DNA of 64,000 nt. Origin: Zoroaster sp. YZ-2022 (lineage: Eukaryota; Echinodermata; Asteroidea; Forcipulatida; Zoroasteridae). Location of the stretch: positions 3,891,423-3,955,422 of the forward strand of contig CM055827.1 of the NCBI GenBank assembly GCA_029582265.1, in the 5' to 3' direction. Each line of letters starts with the position of its first letter. The first letter of the stretch is position 1. The notes below the pieces were generated by a model. That model had not been told where the DNA came from. It searched no databases and saw only the letters and a list, made by a program, of their open reading frames with translations. Positions 35,900 to 45,654 of this stretch are shown here, one piece after another. Both the position numbers and the translations under genes were made by a program.

Positions 35900-36165
35900 T
35901 ACAAATTGAACAAATATGTTTTAACCCGGGTTTTGAATTGTTCTGATGTTTGTGCCTGTTTGACAGCATCTGGTAAGTTGTTCCATAACTGAACTGCAGC
36001 AGATTGAAAAGATCGGGAACCATAAGACTTAGTATTAATAACAGAGGGGTCAAAAGAGATTGATGGGTAGAATACAGATTTCTAGCAGGTTGGTACTCCT
36101 GAACTAAACCTTTAGAACTTGTGTATAATTGGGGATTAACATATTTGTCTGGTCAAAGCGAAAGC
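35900..36165 (-). mobile_element. L2-like LINE, C-terminal coding end, upstream half of a split element
   Basis: Minus-strand translation gives YGSRSFQSAAVQLWNNLP, DAVKQAQTSEQFKTRVKTYL and FNLY, the typical C-terminus of L2/CR1-like polyproteins, preceded one frame away by PARNLYSTHQSLL. Removing the 33210-35899 element rejoins this to its 3' tail. Confidence 0.85.
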
Positions 36166-36492
36166 GCCTCCAACAGAAAGATTTCAAGATACATGTATTT
36201 TTTATACCATCATTAACTTTACACCATGTACATGTACATTATATAAAACCGAATGTTATGCTTTTTGAGAATGCCAAAGGTATATACATGTATATACGCA
36301 GCCTTTAACAGTTTATTCTTGGAACTGATGTCACATCATACCAACCTTGTGGTAGGTGAAACATAGCCTGGGAAACTCACCATACACTGTTCATTTACAT
36401 GTACATACTGTACAAGCATGGTGGAATGTATCCATTTGTCAGGCTAGGAAAAACATTAATACAAGCCAGTTATTAGCTTATATACATGTGTA
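36166..36492. other. No gene recognised
   Basis: ACATGTA-rich, no supported feature. Confidence 0.4.
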
Positions 36493-36793
36493 TGGTATGC
36501 ACACTAGGCAGTGAGCTTATGTGACCCGCTCTGACAAAACCCGAAACTTCTCGGCATTTACCATAATGTGTAACAGCCATGAAAAGGTCAAAAACTGACC
36601 CCAGGGACCAGTTTGAGGGACCAGTTTTCATGTCACCATATAGAGTTAGAGCATTTTCTCTAGATTTTTATGGAAAAAAAAAATCCTGAAACGTTGTTGG
36701 GAACATTGTTAATTTTCACGATAAATTTGGGATGTCACTTTTGAAAATTGGGTCCAGAGCTAGTCACATACGGTATGCACACTAGGCAGTGAA
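36493..36793. mobile_element. MITE with TGTGACCCGC ends, copy 2, between 22-bp direct repeats
   Basis: TGTGACCCGCTCTGACAAAA (about 36519) to AGCTAGTCACA (36770). Its interior aligns, inverted, with 21164-21433. GGTATGCACACTAGGCAGTG occurs immediately outside both ends (36495 and 36772), longer than any normal target duplication. Confidence 0.75.
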
Positions 36794-37082
36794 TTGTCTA
36801 CACTGCATGATCTACATAGTACACGGATAATATGCAGAAGGGAAATTACAATGTCTAAGTACATACATGTATGAGTACTGTATTTTTTCCCCTGCTTGTT
36901 ACATGTACACGTATGCTAATGTCAATTTTACATTGAATATGATGGGACAACTTTGTCATGCTGAGAGTTCATTTCCCAATATCATGACTCTGTTTATCGT
37001 AAGCGAAAATCAGCACTTTCTATTACATGCATATGCAGCAGAGCATTTTATGCTACATTTGTATACTGTATGAAAAAAAAAA
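36794..37082. other. No gene recognised
   Basis: No supported feature. Confidence 0.4.
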
Positions 37083-37195
37083 AACATGATCAAGCGGGGC
37101 CTGACAACCAAATCCGCATGTCAGCTCGGGTCCAAGTGGGATTCGAACCCGTGTCCACAGAGGTGAAAGTATCACTGCACCCACCTGATCTACCT
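37083..37195 (-). repeat. tRNA-like SINE head
   Basis: On the minus strand GGGTTCGAATCCCACTTGG forms a good B box, with a short A-box-like region near GTAGATCAGGTGGG, followed by GAGCTGACATGCGG and a poly-T/A stretch. Head only; different from the other SINE family here. Not folded as a functional tRNA. Confidence 0.55.
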
Positions 37196-37506
37196 TAGTG
37201 TGGTTCATTTGTTTACATGAAACAGTAGTTGATTTGTTTACATGAAACAGTAGTTGACTGGCACTAAAAACACTTGATGACATCATGACTGTATGTATGT
37301 ACATGTACTCCATCCTGAACTTATAAATTACTTTGCGCATCTCAAATTCTGAAGTCAAATCGTCTTGTGGAATTTTTTTTAATTTATTTAAAAAAAAAAA
37401 AAAATTATGCAAATTGCCCCACACAAGGCCAATGGCCACTCCAAGGTGGGGGCTACCAAGTCATTGAGTTGTTACAACGACTCCACACTGAAGAAACCAG
37501 CCCCTA

Positions 37507-37566
37507 TAATAATTTAGACTTATATAGCGCACGTATCCACCAAACTGGTGCTCAAGGCGCAGAACA
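37507..37566 (-). repeat. SINE/L2 tail fragment
   Basis: AATAATTTAGACTTATATAG and CGCACGTATCCACC with TGGTGCTCAAGGCGC match the 3' 60 bp of the SINE at 45655. Confidence 0.75.
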
Positions 37567-38530
37567 GGTATCATGAGTTTTGACCAGGGAACCTCCACCA
37601 TACATTTTCACATATCCAATGTACATGTCCATTCTGAACCTGTGAATTACACTGTATCTTCTTGTTGAAGGTTTGTGACATAACAGTATAAATATTTTGA
37701 GTACATATGGTATGGTACATTGGTTTTATTTGTTTGACTGGCAGCTGGCACTAACAAGTTTGTTGACATCAGTTTTGACCCATGTACTCCATCTTGATTC
37801 TTGATCCATGGTCAGTCATCTTAAACATGCCTCTCCCATTCTATGTCCAGATGATTCTTTCTTTATGGTCAAAAGCAAACCCTCTGGCAACAAGGGAACT
37901 TTGCTGATTGATTCATGCACCAAATACCAGAGGGGGTCATTGCTTTGTTTTGAGGAACCAGCGTCCTTACATGTACCTTACCAGAACCCTCCTTGCCAGA
38001 ACCCAGTGTCCTTACCAGAACCCAGTGTCCTTACCAGAACCCAGTGGTGATCAGTTGACCTTGTTCCCCAGGATCAGAGATGACCTCATCATGTACAGAG
38101 GATCTGTGCTTCATTACAGTGCCCTGTTTGGTGTCTGCTGCTGGACTTTTGCTAGACTTCCGGGCACTGGACCATGCATTGATGGATGATAGAGCATTAT
38201 GGCTGGACCATGCATTGACGGATGATAGAGCATTATGGCTGGACCATCTCCCACATGGTGTTCTCTTGCCTAGATACTGGACATGGTTGATTTCTAATGA
38301 CAGATCTGCTAGGATCTGTGATACAAGAGTTCAGTTGTTCTGGAAATGTTTTAAAACAAATGAAATTTGAGCTTAGTGTGGTATCAGGGTTTTTCCTTGT
38401 TGTCAGAATATATATTGTCTTTGCCTAGCATTGTCTGACCAGGGCCAGTCGGTCTTTTTACAACCATTGTTCCTTGTAATTTTATAGTACATTGTTCTTA
38501 CCATGTATTTTGTTTTCTTGTTTACACTGA
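37567..38530. other. No gene recognised; two small tandem duplications
   Basis: CCAGAACCCAGTGTCCTTA is repeated at 37995-38045 and a 35-bp block (GGACCATGCATTGA, GATAGAGCATTATGGCT) is doubled at 38168-38245. Frames here do not resemble known proteins. Confidence 0.5.
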
Positions 38531-38620
38531 TGTGTCACTGCGCCATGAGCGTCTCTTTTGACGGATACCGGCGCATTACAAATGTTCATTATTATTATTA
38601 TTATTATTATTATGGGTGTG
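38531..38620 (+). repeat. LINE-like 3' tail with (ATT)n
   Basis: GATACCGGCGCATTACAAAT followed by (ATT)n at 38587-38612, the form of a non-LTR retrotransposon 3' end. No coding part recognised upstream. Confidence 0.5.
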
Positions 38621-38629
38621 TTCAGTGGT

Positions 38630-39072
38630 ATATGACATAAAACACAATAAAGGGGGCCACTTTGCATCCGTCACGTTAGCAGTTTTTCCAATGGTTGTTA
38701 TTTATTTTTAAGTACCTGAAACCGACCAAAAAGTGTTTCAACATGTGAATGGACATGCAGGCTTATACTAGAACTAATTTGAGTTGATTTATTTTATTTT
38801 TTTATTTATTTTTTTACCCTCAAATTTCCATAAAAATTGGACGGAAAAAGTTACCTCACTTTTCCGTCCATTTGTTGATGGAAATTTTAGGGTAATTAAA
38901 AAAATAATAGTAATAATCAACTCAAATTATCTTTAGGATAAGCATGCATGTCTATTCAAATGTTGAAATTCTTTTTGGGTGGTTTCAGATATTAAAAAGT
39001 TTTTACAACCATTAGAAAAACTGCTAATGTGACGGTAGGAAAGTGGCCCCCTTTATTGTGTTTTATGTCATA
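38630..39072. mobile_element. Foldback element with about 210-bp arms
   Basis: Left end ATATGACATAAAACACAATA then AAGGGGGCCACTTT; right end is the complement, ending GTGTTTTATGTCATAT. The arms continue inwards to a centre of GGACGGAAAAAG/CTTTTCCGTCC, so almost the whole 443 bp is one imperfect palindrome. Confidence 0.85.
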
Positions 39073-39205
39073 TGTACATGTAATGCAAATATCTACTGAA
39101 TCCATGTAAAGTCAAAACATAGATTTAGAAGAATTACAAGATTTAGAAGAATTACAGATGATGATCCCAATAATCTTTGATTTTGGAATCTGTACAGTAA
39201 GGTCC

Positions 39206-39363
39206 TGGGGCCAATCTCATAGAGCAGCTAAGCAGAGAATTTTGCTAAGCAAATATTTGTGCTAAGCAATGTAAACCAGACTACCAGCCAAAATGCATAC
39301 ATTTTGTATGGAAGTTTGGCTGGTAGCCAAAACAATCCGCTAAGCAAATTTTTTTTTCTGGTC
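39206..39363. mobile_element. MITE with GGGGCCAATCTCA end, truncated copy 2
   Basis: CTGGGGCCAATCTCATAGAG to about CTAAGCAAATTTTTTTTTCT. Matches 21922-22122 but the right end is replaced by the next element. Confidence 0.7.
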
Positions 39364-39365
39364 AG

Positions 39366-39507
39366 CAATTTTAATACTGTCAAAATGACAGTAAAAACCA
39401 GTCAAAAATGCACATTTGGATCAACAGTCACAACAGGCAGTTGACTGATTTTGACCACTACAGCAACTTCCCACTAAAAGTGCAGCTACATGTATAGTAG
39501 GAGGGTC
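39366..39507 (-). mobile_element. Partial GACTGG-word MITE
   Basis: AATGACAGTAAAAACCAGTC to ATAGTAGGAGGGTC, inverted relative to 3571-3893. TACATGTA at 39487-39494 replaces the TA of GCTATAGTAGG in other copies. Confidence 0.75.
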
Positions 39508-39819
39508 AAAAAGAAACACATCATCTCTGACATTATCTGTGGTTCAAATTGAAAGCAGTGCATAATGCAGTATATGGGTTGTTCAAAGGTCTCACTTGTA
39601 ATTGTATTGTTACATTTTCCTAAACTTGTTATGTGCGTGTTTATGTACAGCTTTTTAGCTTGAACGGAATTCATGTAGTTATTTAGAAGCTTGACAACAA
39701 TTATATGAAATCTCTCCTAGTTTTTTTTTTTACAGGAACATCGTCATTGTTTCATTTTTCAGGTACTGATGATAGCAAGTTAACACATACATGTATACGT
39801 ACATGTAGCTATCCACATG

Positions 39820-39953
39820 AACAGAGTCGAGTACGACTGGGTGATTGTGCTTTTGAATATATGCTGCTCCGGCTCTTTGGAATAGTTTGCCTGTTTTAGT
39901 TAGAAATGCTAGTACTGTAATTAAATTTAAAAGTCTGTTAAAGACACACCTTT
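39820..39953 (+). mobile_element. L2-like LINE C-terminus, upstream of a MITE insertion
   Basis: GDCAFEY, then one frame later AAPALWNSLPVLVRNAST, VIKFKSLLKTHLF. The reading continues after the MITE at 40336 (NVAFNG then stop) and ends with CACAATATAAATG and (TTA)n at about 40500. Confidence 0.85.
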
Positions 39954-40335
39954 TTAACCCTCCTACTTCTGGTACCTTTTTCATACAAGTTGATCCACCA
40001 TTTGAAACCATTCGCTTTTGTGGTTTTGAATGGTGAAATAACTGTGTACAGTATTGATTCCCCCATATGGTTTTGAATGGTACATGTAGATCAGCTAATA
40101 CAAAACCTTGTTTGGATCTTTCCAAATGGTAGTACAGCTAATACAAAACCTTGTTTGGATACTTATAAGTGGTGAATCAATGGACCCTCTATGCATTTGA
40201 ATGGATTTGAATGGTAGTAAAGCTTGCTACCAACACTGTTCAAATGTTATCACCACGTGTGTACAAAACCAATGGGCATTTTGGTAAGTGGAAATTTTGA
40301 ATGGTTTCAAATGGTAAAACAGTAGGAGGGTTAAT
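39954..40335 (+). mobile_element. TTAA MITE, CCCTCCTACT ends with GAATGGT words
   Basis: TTAACCCTCCTACTTCTGG to AACAGTAGGAGGGTTAA. The interior is built of TTTGAATGGT and ACCATTTGAAA words. It sits inside the LINE C-terminus; removing it with one TTAA restores the LINE frame exactly (THLF-NVAFNG). Confidence 0.88.
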
Positions 40336-40500
40336 GTAGCTTTTAACGGTTGAAATTGTAATTGTCCTATTATTTTTATTTTTTATTTTACTTGGGTTAT
40401 TTTTAATTTTTATCATTACATAATCCTTCTTTTAATTGTGATGCGCATCTGAACATTTCTGTATGGAACTTGCACAATATAAATGTATTATTATTATTAT
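40336..40500 (+). mobile_element. L2-like LINE 3' end, downstream of the MITE
   Basis: Last codons (NVAFNG, stop), an AT-rich 3' untranslated region, then GAACTTGCACAATATAAATG and (TTA)n. Continuation of 39820-39953. Confidence 0.8.
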
Positions 40501-40502
40501 TA

Positions 40503-40725
40503 TTAAATAATAATAATAGTGGCTTCTTGTATAGCGCACAAATCCATCACGTACTGTAGCTTGACGAAGGAAGAGGGGAAGACTGTTCTGAAGAGTAGGG
40601 CCAGCATGTGAAAAGCTGTGGTCACCCCAAGAGCGTAGCGATCTGGGAACTTGAAGAAGGGAAGAGTCTGATGACCTGAGTCTGCGTGGAGGGTTGTATG
40701 CCTGTATTGAATTCTGTATATACAC
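40503..40725 (-). mobile_element. L2-like LINE C-terminus, second subfamily
   Basis: Minus-strand reading: AYNPPRRLRSSDSSLLQVPR, SLRSWGDHSFSHAGPTLQNS, LPLFLRQATVRDGF, then GCGCTATACAAG and (TTA)n. It meets the plus-strand LINE tail-to-tail at about 40500. An (ATT)n tract follows at 40726-40772. Confidence 0.85.
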
Positions 40726-40775
<50 letters not shown>

Positions 40776-40806
40776 TAACCTGAATGTTCTGTTTTGTTAC
40801 TTAAAG

Positions 40807-40962
40807 GCGCAACCACAATGGAGGCTGACCCCGTCCACTGTCCATGCTGTCATGAGGCGTACGACAAGAGCCGCAAGAGGAAATTAACAGACGCCTGTGG
40901 ACATTCTCGCTGTTATGCTTGTATGTTCAACACCGAAGCCTGTCCCATATGCACTAACAAAG
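40807..40962 (+). CDS. RING-finger protein gene, exon encoding a C3HC4 RING
   Basis: Acceptor TTACTTAAAG and donor AAAG|GTTGGT bound a 156-bp exon, phase 1 at both ends. It encodes about 52 residues including a complete RING finger: C-x2-C-x15-C-x-H-x2-C-x2-C-x6-C-x2-C (CPCC at the first pair, ACGHSRCYAC in the middle, CPIC last). RING-HC domains bind two zinc ions and usually recruit E2 enzymes for ubiquitin transfer, so a ubiquitin-ligase role is likely but inferred. The methionine in ATTMEADPVHC could be a start, but the acceptor and open phase suggest an upstream exon I did not find. The family is not recognised. The next exons add a proline-rich linker. Confidence 0.85.
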
Positions 40963-40993
40963 GTTGGTACATGTACATACTGTGTCTGGCTCA

Positions 40994-41882
40994 CCGGGTT
41001 GAGAAACCCCAATCGGGAAACCCTTGGGTGACAACAACACCGTCTGCTATACTATCCTGATTGGGAGATAATTTATCCCAATTGAAACCCTCTTATCCCA
41101 ATGGGGATACCAATAGGCCCCAATCAGGAAACCCTTGAGAAACACCGTCTGCTATGGTATCCTGATTGGGAGATACTTTATCCTGATTGAAACCCTCTTC
41201 TCCCAATGGGGATACCAATAGGCCCCAATCAGGAAACCCTTGAGAAACACTGTCTGCTATACTATCCTGATTGGGAGATACTTTATCCTGATTGAAACCC
41301 TCTTCTCCCAATGGGGATACCAATAGGCCCCAATCAGGAAACCCTTGAGAAACACCGTCTGCTATGGTATCCTGATTGGGAGATAATTTATCCCAATTGA
41401 AACCCTCTTCTCCCAATGGGGATACCAATAGGCCCCAATCAGGAAACCCTTGAGAAACACCGTCTGCTATGGTATCCTGATTGGGAGATACTTTATCCTG
41501 ATTGAAACCCTCTTCTCCCAATGGGGATACCAATAGGCCCCAATTGGGAAACCCTTGAGAAACACCGTCTGCTATGGTATCCTGATTGGGAGATACTTTA
41601 TCCTGATTGAAACCCTCTTCTCCCAATGGGGATACCAATAGGCCCCAATCGGGAAACCCTTGAGAAACACCGTCTGCTATGGTATCCTGATTGGGAGATA
41701 CTTTATCCTGATTGAAACCCTCTTCTCCCAATGGGGATACCAATAGGCCCCAATCAGGAAACCCTTGAGAAACAACACCGTCTGCTATACTCTCCTGATT
41801 GGGAGATAGTTTATCCCGATTGAAACCTTCTCCCAATGGGGATACCAATAGGCCCCAGTCGGGAAACACTTGGGTGACTGTG
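40994..41882. repeat. 105-bp minisatellite, about eight units
   Basis: Units contain GGCCCCAATCAGGAAACCC, ACACCGTCTGCTATGGTAT, CCTGATTGGGAGATA and CTCTTCTCCCAATGGGGATA. The period is 105 bp, so frames stay open: the minus strand gives 258 codons of a 35-residue repeat (GFPDWGLLVSPLGEEGFNQD...). It lies in the intron right after the RING exon. I regard the frame as a by-product of a period divisible by three. Confidence 0.92.
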
Positions 41883-41889
41883 ACACCTT

Positions 41890-42800
41890 CTGCCTTGGTA
41901 TGTCATAAATATGTACCCATAAGGTACCCTTCACTAGTCTCATTCCCCTCCACTGTGGTGTAACTTTGGTGAAAGCTAGAACCTCTCACACCCATAAATA
42001 ATAATATCAGTGAATAAAACCAAACCTCATCACCTTCATGTATAACAACAATCGACAATTTGATTTTTTCTTTTATTTTTGCAAAAAATGTACATTTTAG
42101 AGGACTTATATATATTGAGTTATATTGTTAAGTGTTACATATACTTGAATAATTTCAAAGGACCTAAAGTGCCGGTTATTTACAGCAGCTATAGTGAACA
42201 TCTTTGGGTAAACATAAAGCGTTCTTTTATAAACCACCACTTTCATTGCAACTGAGCATTTGCAAATTGAGAAGCTGTTGATAAAAACAAATGAACCGAA
42301 AAACGGAAAAGTCGGGGAAAAAAGCTTCTGCCTACACTTAAGCGTCCCAAGGGTTGACGATGGTCACGTTTCCATGAATTCACCTGAACCCGGTTAACTG
42401 CACTTTTCTTCAGAATTAAAGAAGAAAAACATAAAAGGTTCGTAGCCGGTAGTTCGTCCAGGCGGGTTCACAGAGGACTGTTTCGTGAGCATGTGTGTAG
42501 ACATAGGGTGAATCAGCTCTCGTTGACTCCCACAAGGAGCTAATATTATAGGGTTAAAATGGCTAATCAAACAATTAAAGGAAAGAGTATACGACGGATG
42601 GTTTCATCTGGGACATTCCTCTTTTGTGATGCTGATTAAAGGGGTTTTAAACCGTCGAAAATCACCCAAAAAACAAACCAAGAGAATTTTGAACTTTAAG
42701 CTTTCAAAAAGCTTGGTTTTAAAATGATAATGGTACCAACATCCGGAGAATTTGTTCAGCAAAATATTTTTTAATTTTTGAAGGGGGGGGGGGTTTCAAC
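41890..42800. other. Intronic, no exon recognised
   Basis: No splice-bounded coding segment or matched repeat seen; a G run lies at 42784-42793. Confidence 0.4.
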
Positions 42801-42929
42801 ATGTTCAAGATGGGCCTTTCAGCTAGCCCAGCCTGCGTGTGCGGCGTTGCCCTCCAGACGGCCGCCCACATCATCACTGACTGCCTGGTTCACAACTGGC
42901 CTGGTGTTGTCTCAATGAAAAAAATCTAG
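42801..42929 (+). pseudogene. Non-LTR retrotransposon C-terminal zinc-finger remnant
   Basis: A 42-codon frame reads GLSASPACVCGVALQTAAHI then ITDCLVH. C-x-C-(x)-QT-x2-H-x4-C is the pattern at the C-terminus of Jockey/R1-like LINE polyproteins (form CxCG..QT..H....C). The frame ends in an in-frame TAG shortly after. Too short to name the clade. Confidence 0.6.
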
Positions 42930-43041
42930 ATGATCTAGCCATACATGTAACCTTAGAAGATAAACCTGAGGCATACATCTGAATGCATTTTCTCGTTAAT
43001 GACACAACAAAATCAGATGAAACTATTATGTACATACTACC

Positions 43042-43305
43042 TTAACTCTAACTACCCCCATATCCTGCAAAATCCTCCAAGGGGCACTTTTTGGGAAAAA
43101 AACAGCACTGTTGGAAACGTGTACTTTCACCTCTTCAAATGGGACAAAATTACTACCTGGCAAGAAGTACAGGCCATAAGTGCTGAATATCAATGAAAAT
43201 GCATGGTGCATTTTGAAGATAAGGGCATGTTTCCAAAAGTGCACTGATGGATTTTGGAGGATTCAGGAAGGTTCCTAGCCAGAATACCTAGGGGGTTAGG
43301 GTTAA
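43042..43305 (-). mobile_element. TTAA MITE, CCTAGGTATTCTGGC family
   Basis: TTAACTCTAACTACCCCCAT to TACCTAGGGGGTTAGGGTTAA (last four bases TTAA), inverted relative to 20427-20692. It shares its right TTAA with the next element. Confidence 0.8.
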
Positions 43306-43480
43306 AGGGCTAGTATCGTCATGATCAGAGCAGACTTTCAACAGGGCATGGAATCATTTATGCAGCTGCAACGGTAATATGGCCTTATCATGTGGGGTAT
43401 ATTTTCAGTCACTAAGTTAATCTAAAACAAGCACTCTGATTCCATGCCCTGTTGATCGTGACGATATTGTCTCTCTTTAG
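43302..43480. mobile_element. TTAA MITE, CAGGGCATGGAATC family, abutting copy
   Basis: TTAAAGGGCTAGTATCGTCA to ATCGTGACGATATTGTCTCT. It begins at the same TTAA that ends the preceding MITE, so two families used one target site. Confidence 0.75.
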
Positions 43481-44008
43481 CTTTTTAATAGTAAGATTGA
43501 TCTCCTTAAACGATTGGTTCATTGCCTTAATTTTTTCTCAGCCTGTCATCTGAGGCATACTAATGTACTTTGTCTCGTCCCTGGAGTCACCTCTCACAGC
43601 TTGATGTACCTCTGAGAGCCTATCATTTGTACCAGTCATGTGTGAAATTCAAAGCAATTGTAACTAAATACAGATCTAGCTTCAACAGAGGAAATGTAGT
43701 ACAACAGAGGAAATGGTTCGACACACGAAGAAAATGTCGCAGTGATCCCTTCTTTAAACATCGTCAGAATCCTTGGAGACCCCTTCCCCCCCCCCCCCCC
43801 GCCTCAATTATTGGAATAATTGGTCACGAATATTAAGGCTAACTCACAAGGCTGTTTTTGTGAAGGGGAGGGTACATGGAGTGACGATCAGACACCATGA
43901 CTCATCGTTATTCCCCACCCTCAGGGGTTGCTTCCGGTGCACAAGACATCTTTTTTTCTCGCTCTCGATTTTATTTTATGATATATATATATATATATTT
44001 TTTTTCAG
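43481..44008. other. Intronic, no exon recognised
   Basis: C run at 43785-43800 and (AT)n just before the next exon. A 104-codon frame around 43570-43836 shows no known domain. Confidence 0.4.
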
Positions 44009-44053
44009 GCCGGTTCCAGTCGGTGGGTCTTTATCACAGTATCAATCAGACAG
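44009..44053 (+). CDS. RING-finger protein gene, candidate 45-bp exon
   Basis: A strong acceptor (a long T run then CAG) and a good donor (ACAG|GTATTA) bound 45 bp that is phase 1 at both ends and open in the frame demanded by the neighbours. It encodes RFQSVGLYHSINQT with split glycine and glutamate codons at the joins. The size is a multiple of three, so it could be skipped without frameshift, as alternative exons often are. No domain recognised. Support is only splice-site quality and phase. Confidence 0.55.
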
Positions 44054-45654
44054 GTATTATTGTAATGTCTGGTGCTTGTGTTTGCAATTCATTGTCAGTT
44101 GCAAGGGTTGTTATTGTCAGTTGTTGGTTTTTTTTTCTTCTTTTATTTTGGCTGTGAGCCATTTCTCTCGGATGTTTGGTCAAGGATTTAGGGGAGCTTT
44201 AGTAAAAACCCAGAAGTGGATTTTGTAGCCGTGGGATTTCCTTTGGTATTCAGAGGTTAGGTTACTTTTTTTATTATTATTTATTGTGTTGGTTTTTTTT
44301 TTTTGGGGGGGGGGTGGTAGGGGAGAGTAATAAATTTGATTTTTGAACTAAAAATATTAATGCTACCATTTACCCAAATGTATTTACATTTAGTAAATTA
44401 CCCAAGAAACACTATTCCAAAAAGTGCAGTGAGATCAACAAGAGCCCATTAATGTGTTGAGGATGTCATATTATTGGGTCAAGATATCTGTAGCTGAGTC
44501 ATACTATCATTGATACAGTAAGAGCAATATACATGTACTGTAGCCCAGTAAAACAGACGGATCTCACTACACGTTTATATACACGTTTATAAAAAAAAAA
44601 AAGTCAAAAGGTTCACCGACGATGATAACTCTAGCAGACAAAGAGCATTAATAATCATTCCGACACTCGGAAAATATATCGTTAGCATCATCCAGCGGGA
44701 ATAATTGAAAGCTGATTCCTTGTTCCGTCACAGTCGCTGAGTCATTTTTCTTAAGAGCAATTGATCGCTATACATTCTAACTAGATTTGACGCTGAGGAA
44801 AAACAAATCAAAAATTAGTTCATTACGCAGAAACGAGGGTTCACGTTTCATGGGATTATCACATTTGAAATAAGATACAAGCAGACGAGTGCAATGGTTC
44901 CTTTGTTAGTGCTTGTAATAAACAACTGTTGAAGAGCGTAAAATGAGAAACACAATCCATGAGGATTTAATAAGGTTTTTTTTTCTTTTTGGTGGGGAGG
45001 GAGAAGAGAATTCAAAACTCAAATTCAGTACTTGAGGGATAAAATTGGCACTGCTTTCGATTCATTTAGCAAGTAAAAATAGGTCATCCTCAAAGTTTAG
45101 TCACAGAATTATGCCGACATTAGGAGACTGAGGAGTGACGGGTGTTTGTCAATTACGCGGCATCGCAAAAAAAAACACGTGGAGGGCATTGAAACGCTTG
45201 TATGTACATACGTACGTATGCAGTACACACGTGGCAACCCACGTGTAAGCACATGCCTCAGGCAATGATTAGCACAGTTTTCCTGAACAGAATCTAAAAG
45301 AATCCAAGTGAATTTAGACGTCGTAAATACGCCCAATGGAAGCATACATACATGTACAATGTACATACATGATATACCACAGAGGTACATTGTAAAGGGA
45401 AATTCACAAGCTGGTTCGTACATGTGTACATGTATTGAACGTCAAGGGCAGTAATCAGTAGTCTACTTTTGTAAATTATGAAATATTGCTGCTGTGGCCA
45501 AGGTTATACTGTATTCATTACTAGAATTTGAATGATGAGAAGGACGGTGGCTATTGAATGAGACGTCTTCACCCCACCCAACCCCCACATGAAGCTGATT
45601 GTACTGTAATCATTCTGTATTGCTTTTTCTAATTCATTTTAAGCCCCTGTGCAC
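44054..45654. other. Intronic, no exon recognised
   Basis: AT-rich with homopolymers (T/G run at 44290-44312, A run at 44590). Nothing further supported. Confidence 0.4.

Noticed and set aside
39736..39762. 27-bp phase 1-1 microexon upstream of the RING exon
   Set aside because: Good acceptor and donor, but the segment is itself pyrimidine-rich and lies beside a LINE remnant; too easy to obtain by chance.
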